Source: Pampus argenteus | Lineage: Eukaryota > Chordata > Actinopteri > Scombriformes > Stromateidae | NCBI GenBank assembly: GCA_036937835.1 | Contig: CM072860.1 | Span: 1,027,001-1,091,000, forward strand | Direction: 5' to 3' | Length of the DNA: 64,000 nucleotides | In this document: piece by piece, positions 1 to 10,533 of the stretch | Layout of the letters: each line of letters begins with the position of its first letter | How positions within the stretch are numbered: the stretch's first letter is position 1 | Position numbers and translations under genes: made by a program | The notes under the pieces: model-generated | Databases searched by the model: none | Seen by the model: only the letters and a program-made list of their open reading frames with translations | Told to the model about the DNA's origin: nothing

Positions 1-128
1 TTAATGTAGGTGTGTGTGTGTCTGTTACTCTTAATTAGTTTATGATGCAAGATTTCTTTCCTGTGCAGAATTTCAGGTTAATGTCTGTCTCCCACTGATG
101 TATTTGTTTGTTTGTTTGTGTTTTCCAG

Positions 129-3100
129 GTGAAACCCGCGTACGTGCTCCATCAGAGATGGTTCTGGCCTTTGCTGGTGAAGATGTCGTCTTGCCCTGCA
201 GCTTCAACGTCACTGCCAAGGATGACTTTCCAACAGTCGAGTGGTCTAAGGAGGGTCTGCAGCCAAACGTCATCTTCCTGTACCGGCATGGCTGCGAGAC
301 GTATGAAATGAAGAATCCGGCCTTCGAGTACAGGACGAGCCTCATCACGAAAGAGCTGAAAAACAGAAACATCTCATTGAGGATCTCCAATGTGCAGCTG
401 TCTGACGGGGGGAAGTATCAGTGCATGAGGCTGTGGAGTAACTCTGACACCCGAGACATTACAACACTGGAGCTTGTTGTGGGTACGTCCTGTCAAGTTT
501 GTTTAAATACAGTAAAGGTTTAGTTGCTGAATCATAGTTACCTTAAACCTGCCTGTTTCACACATGGAGTCGTGTCCACTAATAACAGTCACGTTCTCCG
601 TCTCCAGAGAGTAGTTCTGTGTAAAGTATTTTAAGAAGGATAGATTCATTGTTGGCTTGTCTCTGCACATGAGATTTGTTGACAATGAGAAAAATAGACA
701 GACAAATCCTTTAATGTAGCTCTGCAGGGTTCTTGTCAGAGTTTTGATTGGGACAGATTGGCAATATTAAGGTTTCAGGAGAATCTGTTGTTGTTTAGGT
801 CAGAAACATCTGATCACCAAGCTTACAGTTCTGTTGTGTGTGCTTCTTTTACCCCATTTGTCTCTTTAATTAAGCAACATTATCTTTGCTCTGTAACCTC
901 TGGAGCTAACATCACAGATAAGGATGTCACTTTACCAACATGGTAGGTGGTGTACCAAAGGTCTGAATGCTTAGTTATTAACTTTTCCTGAAACCTGTTT
1001 TCACCTATTTGAATGGATGTTTTTAAGTTTGAATTGAATGGGAGGATTCTTGTTTTTATAGGTGCCGTTTCCGAGCCGAAACTCTCGTTCGTTTCATCCG
1101 AGGCTGGTGAAGTGACTCTTCAGTGTGAGGCGACCTGCTGGCAGCCGGAGCCCCTGATAACGTTTCTGGACGATCAGGGAAACATCATCAGTGCTGAAGA
1201 CCTACAAAGAGATGAAAACATCAGTGGATGTTACACTGTGAGAAGGACGGTGACTCTGCAGACTGATACCAACAGGTTCAAATACAGTTCATCAATCACA
1301 ACTTTGAAAATCTTATTTTTAATCTAGCGCCACCGTCGGGTCCAAGCGCATACCTGCTGATCTCGACTTTAAGACACATTTAAGTCTAAAAAAAAAAAGT
1401 TTTCAACCGTGCGACTTTTACACATTCAAAGATGGATGATTAAAAAACAGACACCGTGTCATGTTCAGTGTGATGATACATGTCCTCATGTTCTAACATT
1501 AAATATAAAACATCAGTTCATGTGTGCAGATCATTATTTACATGGTAAAAACTACAGTATAACATGTGGCTTGAATCAGCTATGAGACTCTGATCTAATG
1601 TCTTTCCATCACAGGGTCACCTGCAGAGTTCATCAGCCAAATATCAACCAGACCAGGAACACAGAGATTCTCATACCAGGTAAACTGAAGCTTTAACAAC
1701 ACACCTGTACAACCTAGAGTCACATTTACACTCAGCATGCAGCTGCTGTTTGTTGTAGTTTCACTGTAGAGATGAAACAATATATAATATTTAATAAACT
1801 GAAGTTATGGGATGATTGTTGGCAGCTGTCTTTATATCATCATATTTGTACTTTATGTAGTATTTCTTGATAGTAGTCACATATTAAAATTCTTGAACAT
1901 TTATTAATATAAAGACATAATTTATGTAGAATATGCTGGTTATTGCTGCATGTTATAATTCTTCTTACTTCAGTAACTTTCAGGGTGATGACATCCTGAG
2001 ATTATTCCTGTTCATATTTGTAGTAGTATTCAACTCTCTAAAACATAGATTTAGGGAGCAATGATTTCTCTATGTGAATATAGTATTTATGTAACGTCAG
2101 CGTCATGTTATTTGTACTTTCAGCTGTCAAGTGTCTGAGGTCCTGCAGTCTGATCACTGGCGCTGCCGTCGGAGCAACAGCAGTGTTGGTTCTGTTGGTT
2201 TGTGGATTATCTGTTTTCATGAGCAACAGATGTCACAGATCTGGTAAGTCACGAACACAACGCTGCGTATGGGAAGTAACTTCTCCAATAGAAAAGTGGT
2301 AAAAGTGGAAATCTAGTGCATGTCTGGTTATACATTGACAACGATTGCTTTATAGACGTTTATGAGCCACTTAATGCCAGATAAGCTCCTCTTGGGGAAA
2401 GTACAGTCCGATAATAGTCATTGAAACACATAAACAAAAGACGAAACATCGCTGTTGTGTTTCTGAACATAATTCATTCCTAATTTCCTCCTAAACAAAC
2501 TTTACATGCTGTGTGCAAATATTATCTGACTGACACTAAAGGAATGAAAAACACGGATGACTTGAAGCTTTGTTCAATGATGCAACTTTCAGATAAGCAT
2601 CTGCGTCAGTCATGTTTATAAGTGTAGTGATTCGTTCTCCTCAGTACTCCATGCTAGTGATTGCTGAGATTTCAGAGTCAAATAATGACAGCGGTTGGTA
2701 ACAAGTCACTGCATGAAAAGCATGCAGCCTTGTGATAAGTCACCTGTGTTTCCTCATGAAATGTGAACATGGTATTCAACATGGTTCTCCTGATGTTCAG
2801 ACTGATATCATGCTGACTAACCCGTCTCAAAGAATTAACCACTGTCCATCTGAAAGATCTGTCACTGATACTGGACTTATCTCTCTCCCATTTCCTCTCC
2901 AGTGTTTCTGGAGCAGAGAGGCATAGCGGACACTGAGCAGCTGAGAAAGGAATTGGCCGAGCTCAAATTAAAGATTCGTGAGCAAGAAAAGATCATCCTC
3001 CATCAACAGAATGACCTAAAACTTTGGTTAAGTCCTGTGGGATGCCAACACAGCCAGCCGATAATTGTTCCCCACTCCGGCCTCGGGCCTAATGGCAAGG

Positions 3101-3447
3101 ACGGACCCAATGACCACGATCCAAAACGAACGGCCTCAACAAGCAACCCTCCAAATTCTGGTATCTTACTCCAGAACGAGGGAGAAACATCTGGCATCTC
3201 AAGGCAAAACAGCAATCCAGCACCTGACCACCCGGTCCAAAGAAAGCATCGCATTAACAGCAGCCCGGCCGTTTTAAACTTGACCGGTTCATATTCACAC
3301 ATCACGTCAAAGAAAATTCAAGGATCTGTCAGTCGATCAAACAGTGATTCTCGTGCTCGCCGCCATTCAAACACTCCCAAGGATCAGCGTAACCGTTTCT
3401 TTCCCCTGACATATTTGTCTGAAGAAACAGAGACGCTGCTGCCGTGA
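129..3447 (+). CDS. Butyrophilin-like Ig receptor, copy 1 (5' exon outside window)
   Basis: Membrane Ig-superfamily receptor of the butyrophilin/B7-like group; family members tune lymphocyte responses, but the role here is inferred only. Coding exons: 129-482 (V domain; LPCSF, VEWSKEG, GGKYQC mark the B-strand Cys, core Trp and F-strand Cys), 1062-1275 and 1615-1679 (one C-type domain split by an intron; LQCEATCWQPEP and VTCRVHQP), 2124-2243 (TM, core TAVLVLLVCGLSVF), 2903-3447 (cytoplasmic tail). All junctions are GT/AG and phases join without a frameshift. The tail starts with a charged, coiled-coil-like stretch (EQLRKELAELKLKIREQEK) and becomes Ser/Asn/Arg-rich, ending at TGA 3445-3447. 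A signal-peptide exon is expected upstream because the V exon starts in phase 1 and copy 2 has one. It is almost identical to 20388-23734. AATAAA at 3974-3979 is a plausible poly(A) signal. The split C domain differs from the one-exon C domain of the minus-strand paralogue at 15067-15384. Confidence 0.85.
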
Positions 3448-4705
3448 GAAAACTGTGAAAGTTGGATTTCCTGAAATCATGGCAAATAAAAGTAAAACAA
3501 TCAGAAGGGCTAAATACATCTAGCAGGAAGTGAGGTACGTGATTTTACAAAATTTGGTGAATTTATCTGATAAAACCCGTCTTACACTCTAGTAAAAAAA
3601 AGAAAAGATTGTCAATGAGAATATAAGCTATGTCATATTTTCTGAAGAGAGTAGTAGGCACTTTAATTTCCTTAAAAACATGCATGAAATTTCATTTAAA
3701 ATGTTAAAGCCTCATTAAAATGTGTGTTTTAGAGGTGTTGGGAGGGAGGTTTTTACGTTTGGACATAGCCGGGCTCGCTGTGTCTTTCCGGTCTTTATGA
3801 TAAGATAAGATGGCGTCAATATCAAAAGTCATTTCGTGTTACTGAAAATGTTTGTTCCCAAATTCAGTTTTAATAATGTGGGTTGTAAATAAGGGTTTCA
3901 TTATGTAAATTCATACTTTAATGTTTGTTTTTGGATTTTTATTTATTTTTTTATTTCCACTTCACACTGTTGAAATAAAGTTGTTAACGTTAAATCTCAG
4001 TGCTCCATTAATACTGAAAACAATACAAACTTTAGAGCACCCCCTGCTGGATCAAATATGACACTGCACTTTGTTTTATTGGCTTCTGTATTTGATCTTG
4101 TGGATCTTTTGTGTTTTCATCCACCAGCAGTCAGAGAAATCTGAAAATAACAGAACTGAAATATGAGAATCAGATCAATAAAACTCAGATTTTATTTGGC
4201 TGTTTCTGCTGTTTTAGCATCTTTAAGCTCATTGTTTTGGTTTTATATCCCAGTTTTACTGTCTGATAAGTGTTCTGATGAATCAGCTGGACTACTGAGT
4301 GGCATTAATATTGGGTGAGTATTTTCTTGATTAATCAATAATTATTAATCACAGCCCAGGGTAACATATTGTTCAGTTTACTGTCACAGAGGACTATAGA
4401 AATGTTTAAGAAGCAGGAATCAGACAATTTGGATTTTTCTTTCTTTAAAAAAATGACCTAAAACAATTAATCAATTATAAAAATAGTTGCTGATTAATTT
4501 ACCTCTCGGCACATTTTAAGTGTGTATTGATAAGTAAGGAAGACATTGTCTAGTTACACCGGAGGGTTTTAGTTTTGCTGCTAAACGCTGCTAAACGCTG
4601 CTTCGCTACAGTGACACCTGACGTAGAGACAGAAAGTATGTGCACACAGAGTTTTTCACAGAGGAAGTGCACAGATGAGCCGTCCGTCAGTTAATGTGGG
4701 ACAGG
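3448..4705. other. 3' UTR and intergenic stretch, copy 1
   Basis: No coding exon was found. The first 530 bases are the probable 3' UTR of the butyrophilin-like gene, with AATAAA at 3974-3979. The rest is the upstream region of the Fc-receptor-like fragment. It is colinear with 23735-24974. A 12-bp direct repeat (gctgctaaac unit near 4577-4602) is present twice here but once in the other copy. Confidence 0.6.
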
Positions 4706-5311
4706 ATGCATTTAACACCGCTCTGCTTGATGCTGTGTGAGTACTTGTCTTTACTTTCTAGTGTAAAATGAAGTTTTATTTGGTCTCTCAACATGCTGCT
4801 GACAGATATTTTTGTGTCCTTTTATTTCAAAAGTCATCTTTTGGATTAATTTCTTCTCTTCGTTAATTGGTTCTTGTTCTATTTTCCCCTCATCTGTTCT
4901 CCTCTTCTTCCTCTTTGTTCATTTCTTTCTCTTTTCCTTTTATTCTCGTCTTTTGATCATTCTTTGTTTCTCATACCTTCTCTCTTTTTCTTACAGTTGT
5001 TTCATTTCTTTTTTCCTCTTCCCTTCTCTCCACCCTCCCTGCAGCCTGCCTGCAGGTCAACCCTGACAGGTCTCAGTTCTTCAGGTACGACTCCATCTCT
5101 CTGACCTGCAAGGATCAGCTCAACTCCACCGGCTGGAAGGTGAAGAGGAACACATCAGAGGGCGGGGTCACAGCCTGCTCCTTCGGCTGGGGCTTCATCT
5201 CCTCGGGCTCCACCTGCATCATTGGAAACATCTACCCATCCGACACCGGGGTTTACTGGTGTGAGTCTGCAGACGGGGAGCAGAGCAACAACATCAACAT
5301 CACTGTCACTG
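4706..5311 (+). pseudogene. Fc-receptor-like gene, copy 1: leader plus first Ig domain only
   Basis: Two exons match the complete paralogue at 24975-27120: a 31-bp leader exon 4706-4736 (MHLTPLCLML, phase-1 end, donor gtgagt) and the first Ig domain at 5045-5311 (YDSISLTCKDQLNSTGWKV through DTGVYWCES, then donor gtactg). Both reading frames are open. The second Ig exon, TM exon and tail present in copy 2 were not found between 5312 and 6730; homology between the copies stops near 5870, before the second Ig exon. It could be a dead fragment or could give a secreted one-domain product. I treat it as a truncated gene because the duplication end point explains the loss. Confidence 0.7.
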
Positions 5312-6731
5312 GTACTGCACAGAAACAAGCGGTCTGCCTCAACTTAAAACTACAATTAATAAGTCAAATATTACGTCAGCATCCACAACACAAAGTTGAA
5401 CTTCACTCAGGTCAGGTCAGGTTTTCTTTATTTGTCTCCACCAGGGAGAAATTTGTCTTGGAGATAGGGAAGGTTACAGCATCATGAAGCACATATCAAC
5501 ATACCTCAGACAGTACTGACATAGCAGCCTACGATGTACACATACCAGCATGACATGAAATAAAAACTCTGTTCTGATTGGTCAGCGTCAGGAAGCTACA
5601 TCATCAAACTATGAAAGAAGTCATGTGATTTCACTGCTGTTTCTCATTTTTTACTGGAAACATCAACCTCTCAAACACATCCGTACATTGGAGCATGAAT
5701 CTGATTCAAAATATGAGAGTAAACAACACAAACAAAGCGCCTCAAGTTTCGGGTCTTTGACTATGTTGAACATAAATATCTGAAGCTGAAACCTGGATTA
5801 AAATTAAAGATGAAAAAATAGTCACTTATTTGCTACTTTTAGGAGTATTTCAGACAGTAAACTTAACCCTGAACAGTCTTGGTGATTTTGTTTGATACCC
5901 ACAGGTCTGCTCAGTCTCAAGGAGGTGGACAAGATTGAAACTTTCTGTATATGATTTTGGGTTTAAAAGGAAATTAATTCAGAATTGTTTGTTGTTTTAT
6001 TCCAAATGGCAGTGAGGCTTCATTAAGTAATTATTGACCACAAGAGGGAGAAAGACTCCAAAGAGCCTTAAACTGCAAGATGATCTGGGTTCAATAATGA
6101 CTGCTGTTCACCTGCAGACACATGTGTGTTACTGTGTCTGTGCATGAGCCTATAGGCTCACACCTATAGGTGTAAATATGAAATCCTTTGAAAAGAATCA
6201 TAAATTGAGCCTGTGTGCCTCCAGTGGTGTCCTGTCACAGATGTATATTTTATAATTAACAGCAGGCTGACTTTGCTGCTTTGTGTCCAGTTTATTTTAT
6301 CTCTCCGTATACATGTAATATCTGTGTTTAACATGGTCACACGTCCAGATCATGAAGTGAACGTATATAAAAATGCTGTCTGCAAGTCAAAATAATGAGT
6401 GAAAATAAATAAAGTGAAACAATATGAAAGAATAAGTTTTAATTACCCTGAATTATTGGTGTCAGTGTCTGATGGATGTTAGTCCTGGACAGGAAGTGTC
6501 CAGCTGACTTTATTCAAACTTGAGGTTTGATTCAGTATTCACATGAAAATATTCCTTCATGCAGTTTTAAGATTACTATGATTGGAAATGTAAATGTTTG
6601 CATTGTTTTGTGTTTGATCTGTAAAGGTTTGATGTCTTTTCATCTTTTCAGCTCCAATTAATAAATTCATGTAAATTTTCTGTCGTCTGGCTATTTTATT
6701 ACTGTAATAAATTTATTATAAATGTGATAAC
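5312..6731. other. Duplication end and unique spacer before the LINE
   Basis: No gene was seen. 5312-5405 and about 5567-5870 are homologous to copy 2. The stretch 5406-5560 differs between copies and resembles the fish repeat ending in a 'tttatttgtc..caggga' motif. After 5870 the sequence is unrelated to copy 2. Short runs open in one frame at 6213-6395 have no recognisable domain. Confidence 0.5.
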
Positions 6732-8501
6732 GTGTTGATCACGACATTCCCGAATCAGAAGCCGTGGATGAATAAAGAGGTCCGCCTTCTGCTGAAGGCA
6801 CGCGACACCGCTTTCAGATCAGGTGACGCACAAGCCTACAGTTCATCCAGGGCTGACCTGAAGAGGGGCATCAAGAAGGCCAAGCACGACTACAAGCTGA
6901 GGATCGAGGAACACTTTAAGTGCAACTCCGACCCCCGACGCATGTGGCAAGGCATTCAGGCTATCACAGACTACAAATCCAGCAACTCCAGCCCCCCTAC
7001 CAGTGACGCCTCCCTCCCTGAAGAGCTCAACAGCTTCTATGCTCGATTCGACAGGGACAACCAGGAGGTTGCCATCAAGGCTGTGCTCCCTGCGGACCAC
7101 CAGCCCCTCATACTCTCCCCCACTGATGTGTGTGCTGCACTAAGCCGGATTAATGCACGAAAAGCTGCAGGTCCCGATTGCATACCAGGACGTGTGCTCA
7201 GGGCCTGTGCTGGACAGCTGACCGGAGTCATGACCAACATCTTTAACATGTCTCTAGCCCAAGCAGCTGTCCCCTCGTGTTTTAAGACCACCTCCATCGT
7301 GCCAGTGCCTAAACACTCCACAGCAGCGAGCCTCAACGACTACCGCCCTGTTGCACTTACCCCCATCATCATGAAGTGCTTCGAGCGGCTGGTCCTGGCC
7401 CAGCTCAAATCTTGCCTCCCCCCCACACTGGACCCCCTCCAATTCGCTTACCGTCAAAACAGGAGCACGGAGGATGCCATTTCCACGGCTCTACATCTCG
7501 CCCTTTCCCACCTGGACAATAACAACTCCTACGTTAGAATGCTGTTCATTGACTTCAGTTCAGCATTCAACACAATCATCCCCTCCAAACTGGTGTCCAA
7601 GCTCTGCGACCTGGGAATCAACACCTCCCTGTGCAACTGGATACTAGACTTTCTGACCAACAGACCCCAGTCTGTTAAACTAGATGGCCACATCTCCTCT
7701 ACCCTCACTCTGAGCACTGGCGTTCCACAGGGCTGTGTGCTGAGCCCCCTCCTCTACTCCCTCTTCACCTTCGACTGCACACCTGTACATGGCTCTAACT
7801 CCATCATCAAGTTTGCAGACGACACAACGGTGATAGGCCTCATCCGCAACAACGACGAGGCGGACTACAGGGAGGAGGTCCAGCACCTAGCGGCGTGGTG
7901 CGCAGACAACAACCTGACTCTTAACACCAAGAAGACCAAAGAGATCATCATGGACTACAGGAAGACTAAACCTGACACGCACACTCCAGTCCGCATCAAC
8001 GGGACGGAGGTGGAGCGTGTCTCCAGTTTTAAATTCCTGGGTGTCCACATCTCCGAGGATCTTACTTGGACCCTCAACACTTCCACTCTGGTCAAGAAGG
8101 CTCACCAGCGTCTGTTTTTCCTGAGGAGACTGAAGAAGATCAACCTGTCTCCCCAGATCCTGGTGAACTTCTACCGCTGCACCATCGAGAGCATCCTCAC
8201 CAACTGCATCACAGTGTGGTATGGTAACTGCTCTGTCGCGGACCGGAAATCACTGCAGAGGGTGGTGAAAACTGCCCAACGCATCACCGGTTCCTCACTC
8301 CCCACCATAGACACTATACAGTGCAAGCGACGCCTACGGAAGGCTCACTGCATCACCAAAGACACTTCCCACCCCAACCACAAACTGTTTACCCCCCTCC
8401 CCTCCGGCAGACGCTTCAGGTCTCTCCGTTCCCGGACCAGCAGGTTCAGGAACAGCTTCTTCCCTGCTGCTATCACACTGTTGAACTCAAAACCACGGTG
8501 A
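6732..8501 (+). CDS. LINE reverse transcriptase (partial ORF2)
   Basis: About 589 residues stay open. They begin inside the linker before the RT domain (PWMNKEVRLLLKARD) and go through RT motifs: KAAGPDCIPGRVL, LNDYRPVALTPIIMKCFERL, FIDFSSAFNTIIP, STGVPQGCVLSPLL, and the catalytic box as FADDTT (residues about 360-370, replacing the commoner YADD). A thumb region with FKFLGVHIS follows, then a C-terminal segment ending near SFFPAAITLLN. It would catalyse target-primed reverse transcription of its own RNA in the nucleus. No endonuclease domain is present, so this copy is not autonomous. The absence of stops suggests a young insertion. The first codon is set by the truncation and is not a real start. 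Confidence 0.9.
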   Translation: MLITTFPNQKPWMNKEVRLLLKARDTAFRSGDAQAYSSSRADLKRGIKKAKHDYKLRIEEHFKCNSDPRRMWQGIQAITDYKSSNSSPPTSDASLPEELNSFYARFDRDNQEVAIKAVLPADHQPLILSPTDVCAALSRINARKAAGPDCIPGRVLRACAGQLTGVMTNIFNMSLAQAAVPSCFKTTSIVPVPKHSTAASLNDYRPVALTPIIMKCFERLVLAQLKSCLPPTLDPLQFAYRQNRSTEDAISTALHLALSHLDNNNSYVRMLFIDFSSAFNTIIPSKLVSKLCDLGINTSLCNWILDFLTNRPQSVKLDGHISSTLTLSTGVPQGCVLSPLLYSLFTFDCTPVHGSNSIIKFADDTTVIGLIRNNDEADYREEVQHLAAWCADNNLTLNTKKTKEIIMDYRKTKPDTHTPVRINGTEVERVSSFKFLGVHISEDLTWTLNTSTLVKKAHQRLFFLRRLKKINLSPQILVNFYRCTIESILTNCITVWYGNCSVADRKSLQRVVKTAQRITGSSLPTIDTIQCKRRLRKAHCITKDTSHPNHKLFTPLPSGRRFRSLRSRTSRFRNSFFPAAITLLNSKPR

Positions 8502-8957
8502 TAGCAGGACTCACCCCACCCCTATTTATAAAACTATTTATTCTGTCTATAATGTACATTCATTTCCATATCCTACCTCTCTATAGTACTCTTACAGTGT
8601 TTTCTATTTATTAGTGTATTCATTCTGCTTTAACTTACCCAATGTATATATAGTGTAAAATACTGACATAGTATATTCATTTGTAAATAGTGTAATCATA
8701 CTCACCTAGTGTACTTATCACTATAGTTTATTTTTCTTACTGTTTCACTGACATATTGCACTCGTATCACTCATCTAGTGTACTTTCCATACTTGCTCTT
8801 CATACTACTATTTATATTTATATTGTTCATTTGCACATACTCTGCACTTTCTGCTGTTTTTGCACTTCTGGATGGATGCTAACTGCATTTCGTTGTCTCT
8901 GTACTCGTACTCTGCACAATGACAATAAAGTTGAATCTCATCTCATCTCATCTCATC
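6732..8957 (+). mobile_element. 5'-truncated non-LTR retrotransposon (L2/CR1-like LINE)
   Basis: A reverse transcriptase frame open from about 6732 to TGA 8501 is followed by an AT-rich 3' UTR with 'gacaataaagttgaa' and a pentamer tail (tctca)n at 8936-8957. Short-period tails directly after 'acaataaag' are typical of fish L2-like LINEs. The endonuclease domain that should precede the RT is missing, so the element is truncated at its 5' end. The target-site duplication was not identified. Confidence 0.9.
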
Positions 8958-9770
8958 TTTATGTGTCATTAGAGGTCAAAGTTCGACTGGATGAATTCCA
9001 AAATGTTTTTCCTGTTCAGTTCATTGAGTTGTAAATATTAAAACACAGTAGAGAAAGTGCTGTTGCACTGCCATGATCGTAGCTAAAGTTTAGAGTTTAA
9101 AATGAGTCTGGATCAGTTATCTAGTTATAGCGCTCTCTAAACCCAGTTGTTGTGTCTTGTAGGGGAAGTATATCAAATAAAACAATACTGTGCAACGGTT
9201 TGTGCTTGCTGTAATCATTCCTCTCTGTAGAAGAACACAGTTTGTAGACTACTGTTTGTTTACAATGTGTATAATAAGAATTCATATTGAGAACTATGCA
9301 TTTAAATCTGTATAAACACATGTAGTTATTTTTTATTTTTAAAGTTTTACATTTTTCTTATTTGTCATCAAACAACATTTATAATAAAAGCACCATGTGA
9401 AAGAGAAAGATTTAAGTATAAAATTATTCACACTTCCTTCAGTTATAAATTGACAGTTTACAACAGATTAGATTAGATCAGCTGGAGTATTTACAAAGTG
9501 TTTACAACTCACCTACAGTACCTGATGGTTCACTTATGTAATAAACTTCATTTTTCATAAAAGTGATTTCTAACTAAACAGTAACAAAAAAACAAATGCA
9601 GCAAATAAAATAAAAACTGGAAACATCTCTGCACATTTCACCATATTTCAGTCCAAACATGTTTCCAATTGTTCAATACACCACCAGAACAAAAATGTCA
9701 TAATAACGGGAAAACTTTTTAATTCCAGATTTCCATAAATGACTGCAGTGTTTGGTTTCTGCAGAATGGT
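8958..9770. other. AT-rich spacer without a gene
   Basis: No splice-bounded open frame or RNA gene was recognised. The sequence is AT-rich and lies between the LINE tail and the minisatellite. Confidence 0.5.
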
Positions 9771-9775
9771 GAGTT

Positions 9776-9985
9776 GTGATGTTCCTGATGTTCCTGATGT
9801 TCCTGATGTTCCTGGTGTTCTTGATGTTCCTGATGTTCCTGGTGTTCCTGATGTTCCTGATGTTCCTGATGTTCCTGGTGTTCCTGGTGTTCCCGGTGTT
9901 CCCGGTGTTCCTGGTGTTCCTGATGTTCCTGATGTTCCTGATGTTTCTGATGTTCCTGGTGTTTTGGTGTTTCTTGGTGTGCTGG
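9776..9985 (+). repeat. 9-bp minisatellite (gatgttcct)n
   Basis: More than twenty tandem copies of gatgttcct with variants ggtgttcct and ggtgttccc. Because the unit is a multiple of three, every frame stays open (DVP/GVP in one frame, MFL/VFL in another), giving false ORFs. No gene is called. Confidence 0.95.
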
Positions 9986-10084
9986 AGTTCAGTAGAATTT
10001 CACCTTTTGCCTTTGTGTTGTTGCCGTTACTGTTGGTACGAGAGAAAGCAAAATTGTGAAGATGAATGACAGCTGTTAGTAATT

Positions 10085-10533
10085 ACACTATATGGCCAAA
10101 AGTATGTGGACGACCAAGCACAGAATGTGGTAGGTTATAATTCTAACACATTTCTTTATGGACCTGGCCTGTGTCGTGCATGAACGCACTAAAAGAGCAG
10201 AGTCCATCAAACATGCTCACATTTTGGTGAACGTTGAACTATCAGTTTGCAACTAATGAATGTGAAGGTGAGTGTTGTTAAGACCTGCCAGAGTTAACAA
10301 AGTTCACACACTGTGTTTCATGGCACAGAACCGAGTGACATATGCACGCTCCCACGATGGGGTGCTTATTACACCACAACAACACTGCAGCAAGCAGATG
10401 TATTATGGAAATGTTGCTTCTTTTGAATATGTGGCTCTTCAGCTGAATTCCTCTTCTTGAGTGATGTTCCTAAACATCTACAGGCCTCCTAAATAATGTG
10501 TACTGTGTCACACAGAGTGTGTATGTGTTGTAT
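10085..10533. other. Fragment with a DNA-transposon-like end, then spacer
   Basis: The motif cactatatggccaaaagtat at about 10087 is a repeat end seen widely in fish genomes. No matching inverted end was found nearby, so this is a fragment of unknown family. No gene is seen up to the terminal exon of the minus-strand receptor at 10534. Confidence 0.4.

Noticed and set aside
758..946. Short frame in the V-C intron, also present in copy 2 (21017-21205)
   Set aside because: It is conserved only because the whole segment is duplicated; no splice sites or motifs.
9739..10069. Two overlapping long frames of DVP/GVP and MFL repeats
   Set aside because: They are translations of the 9-bp minisatellite; the unit length keeps all frames open.
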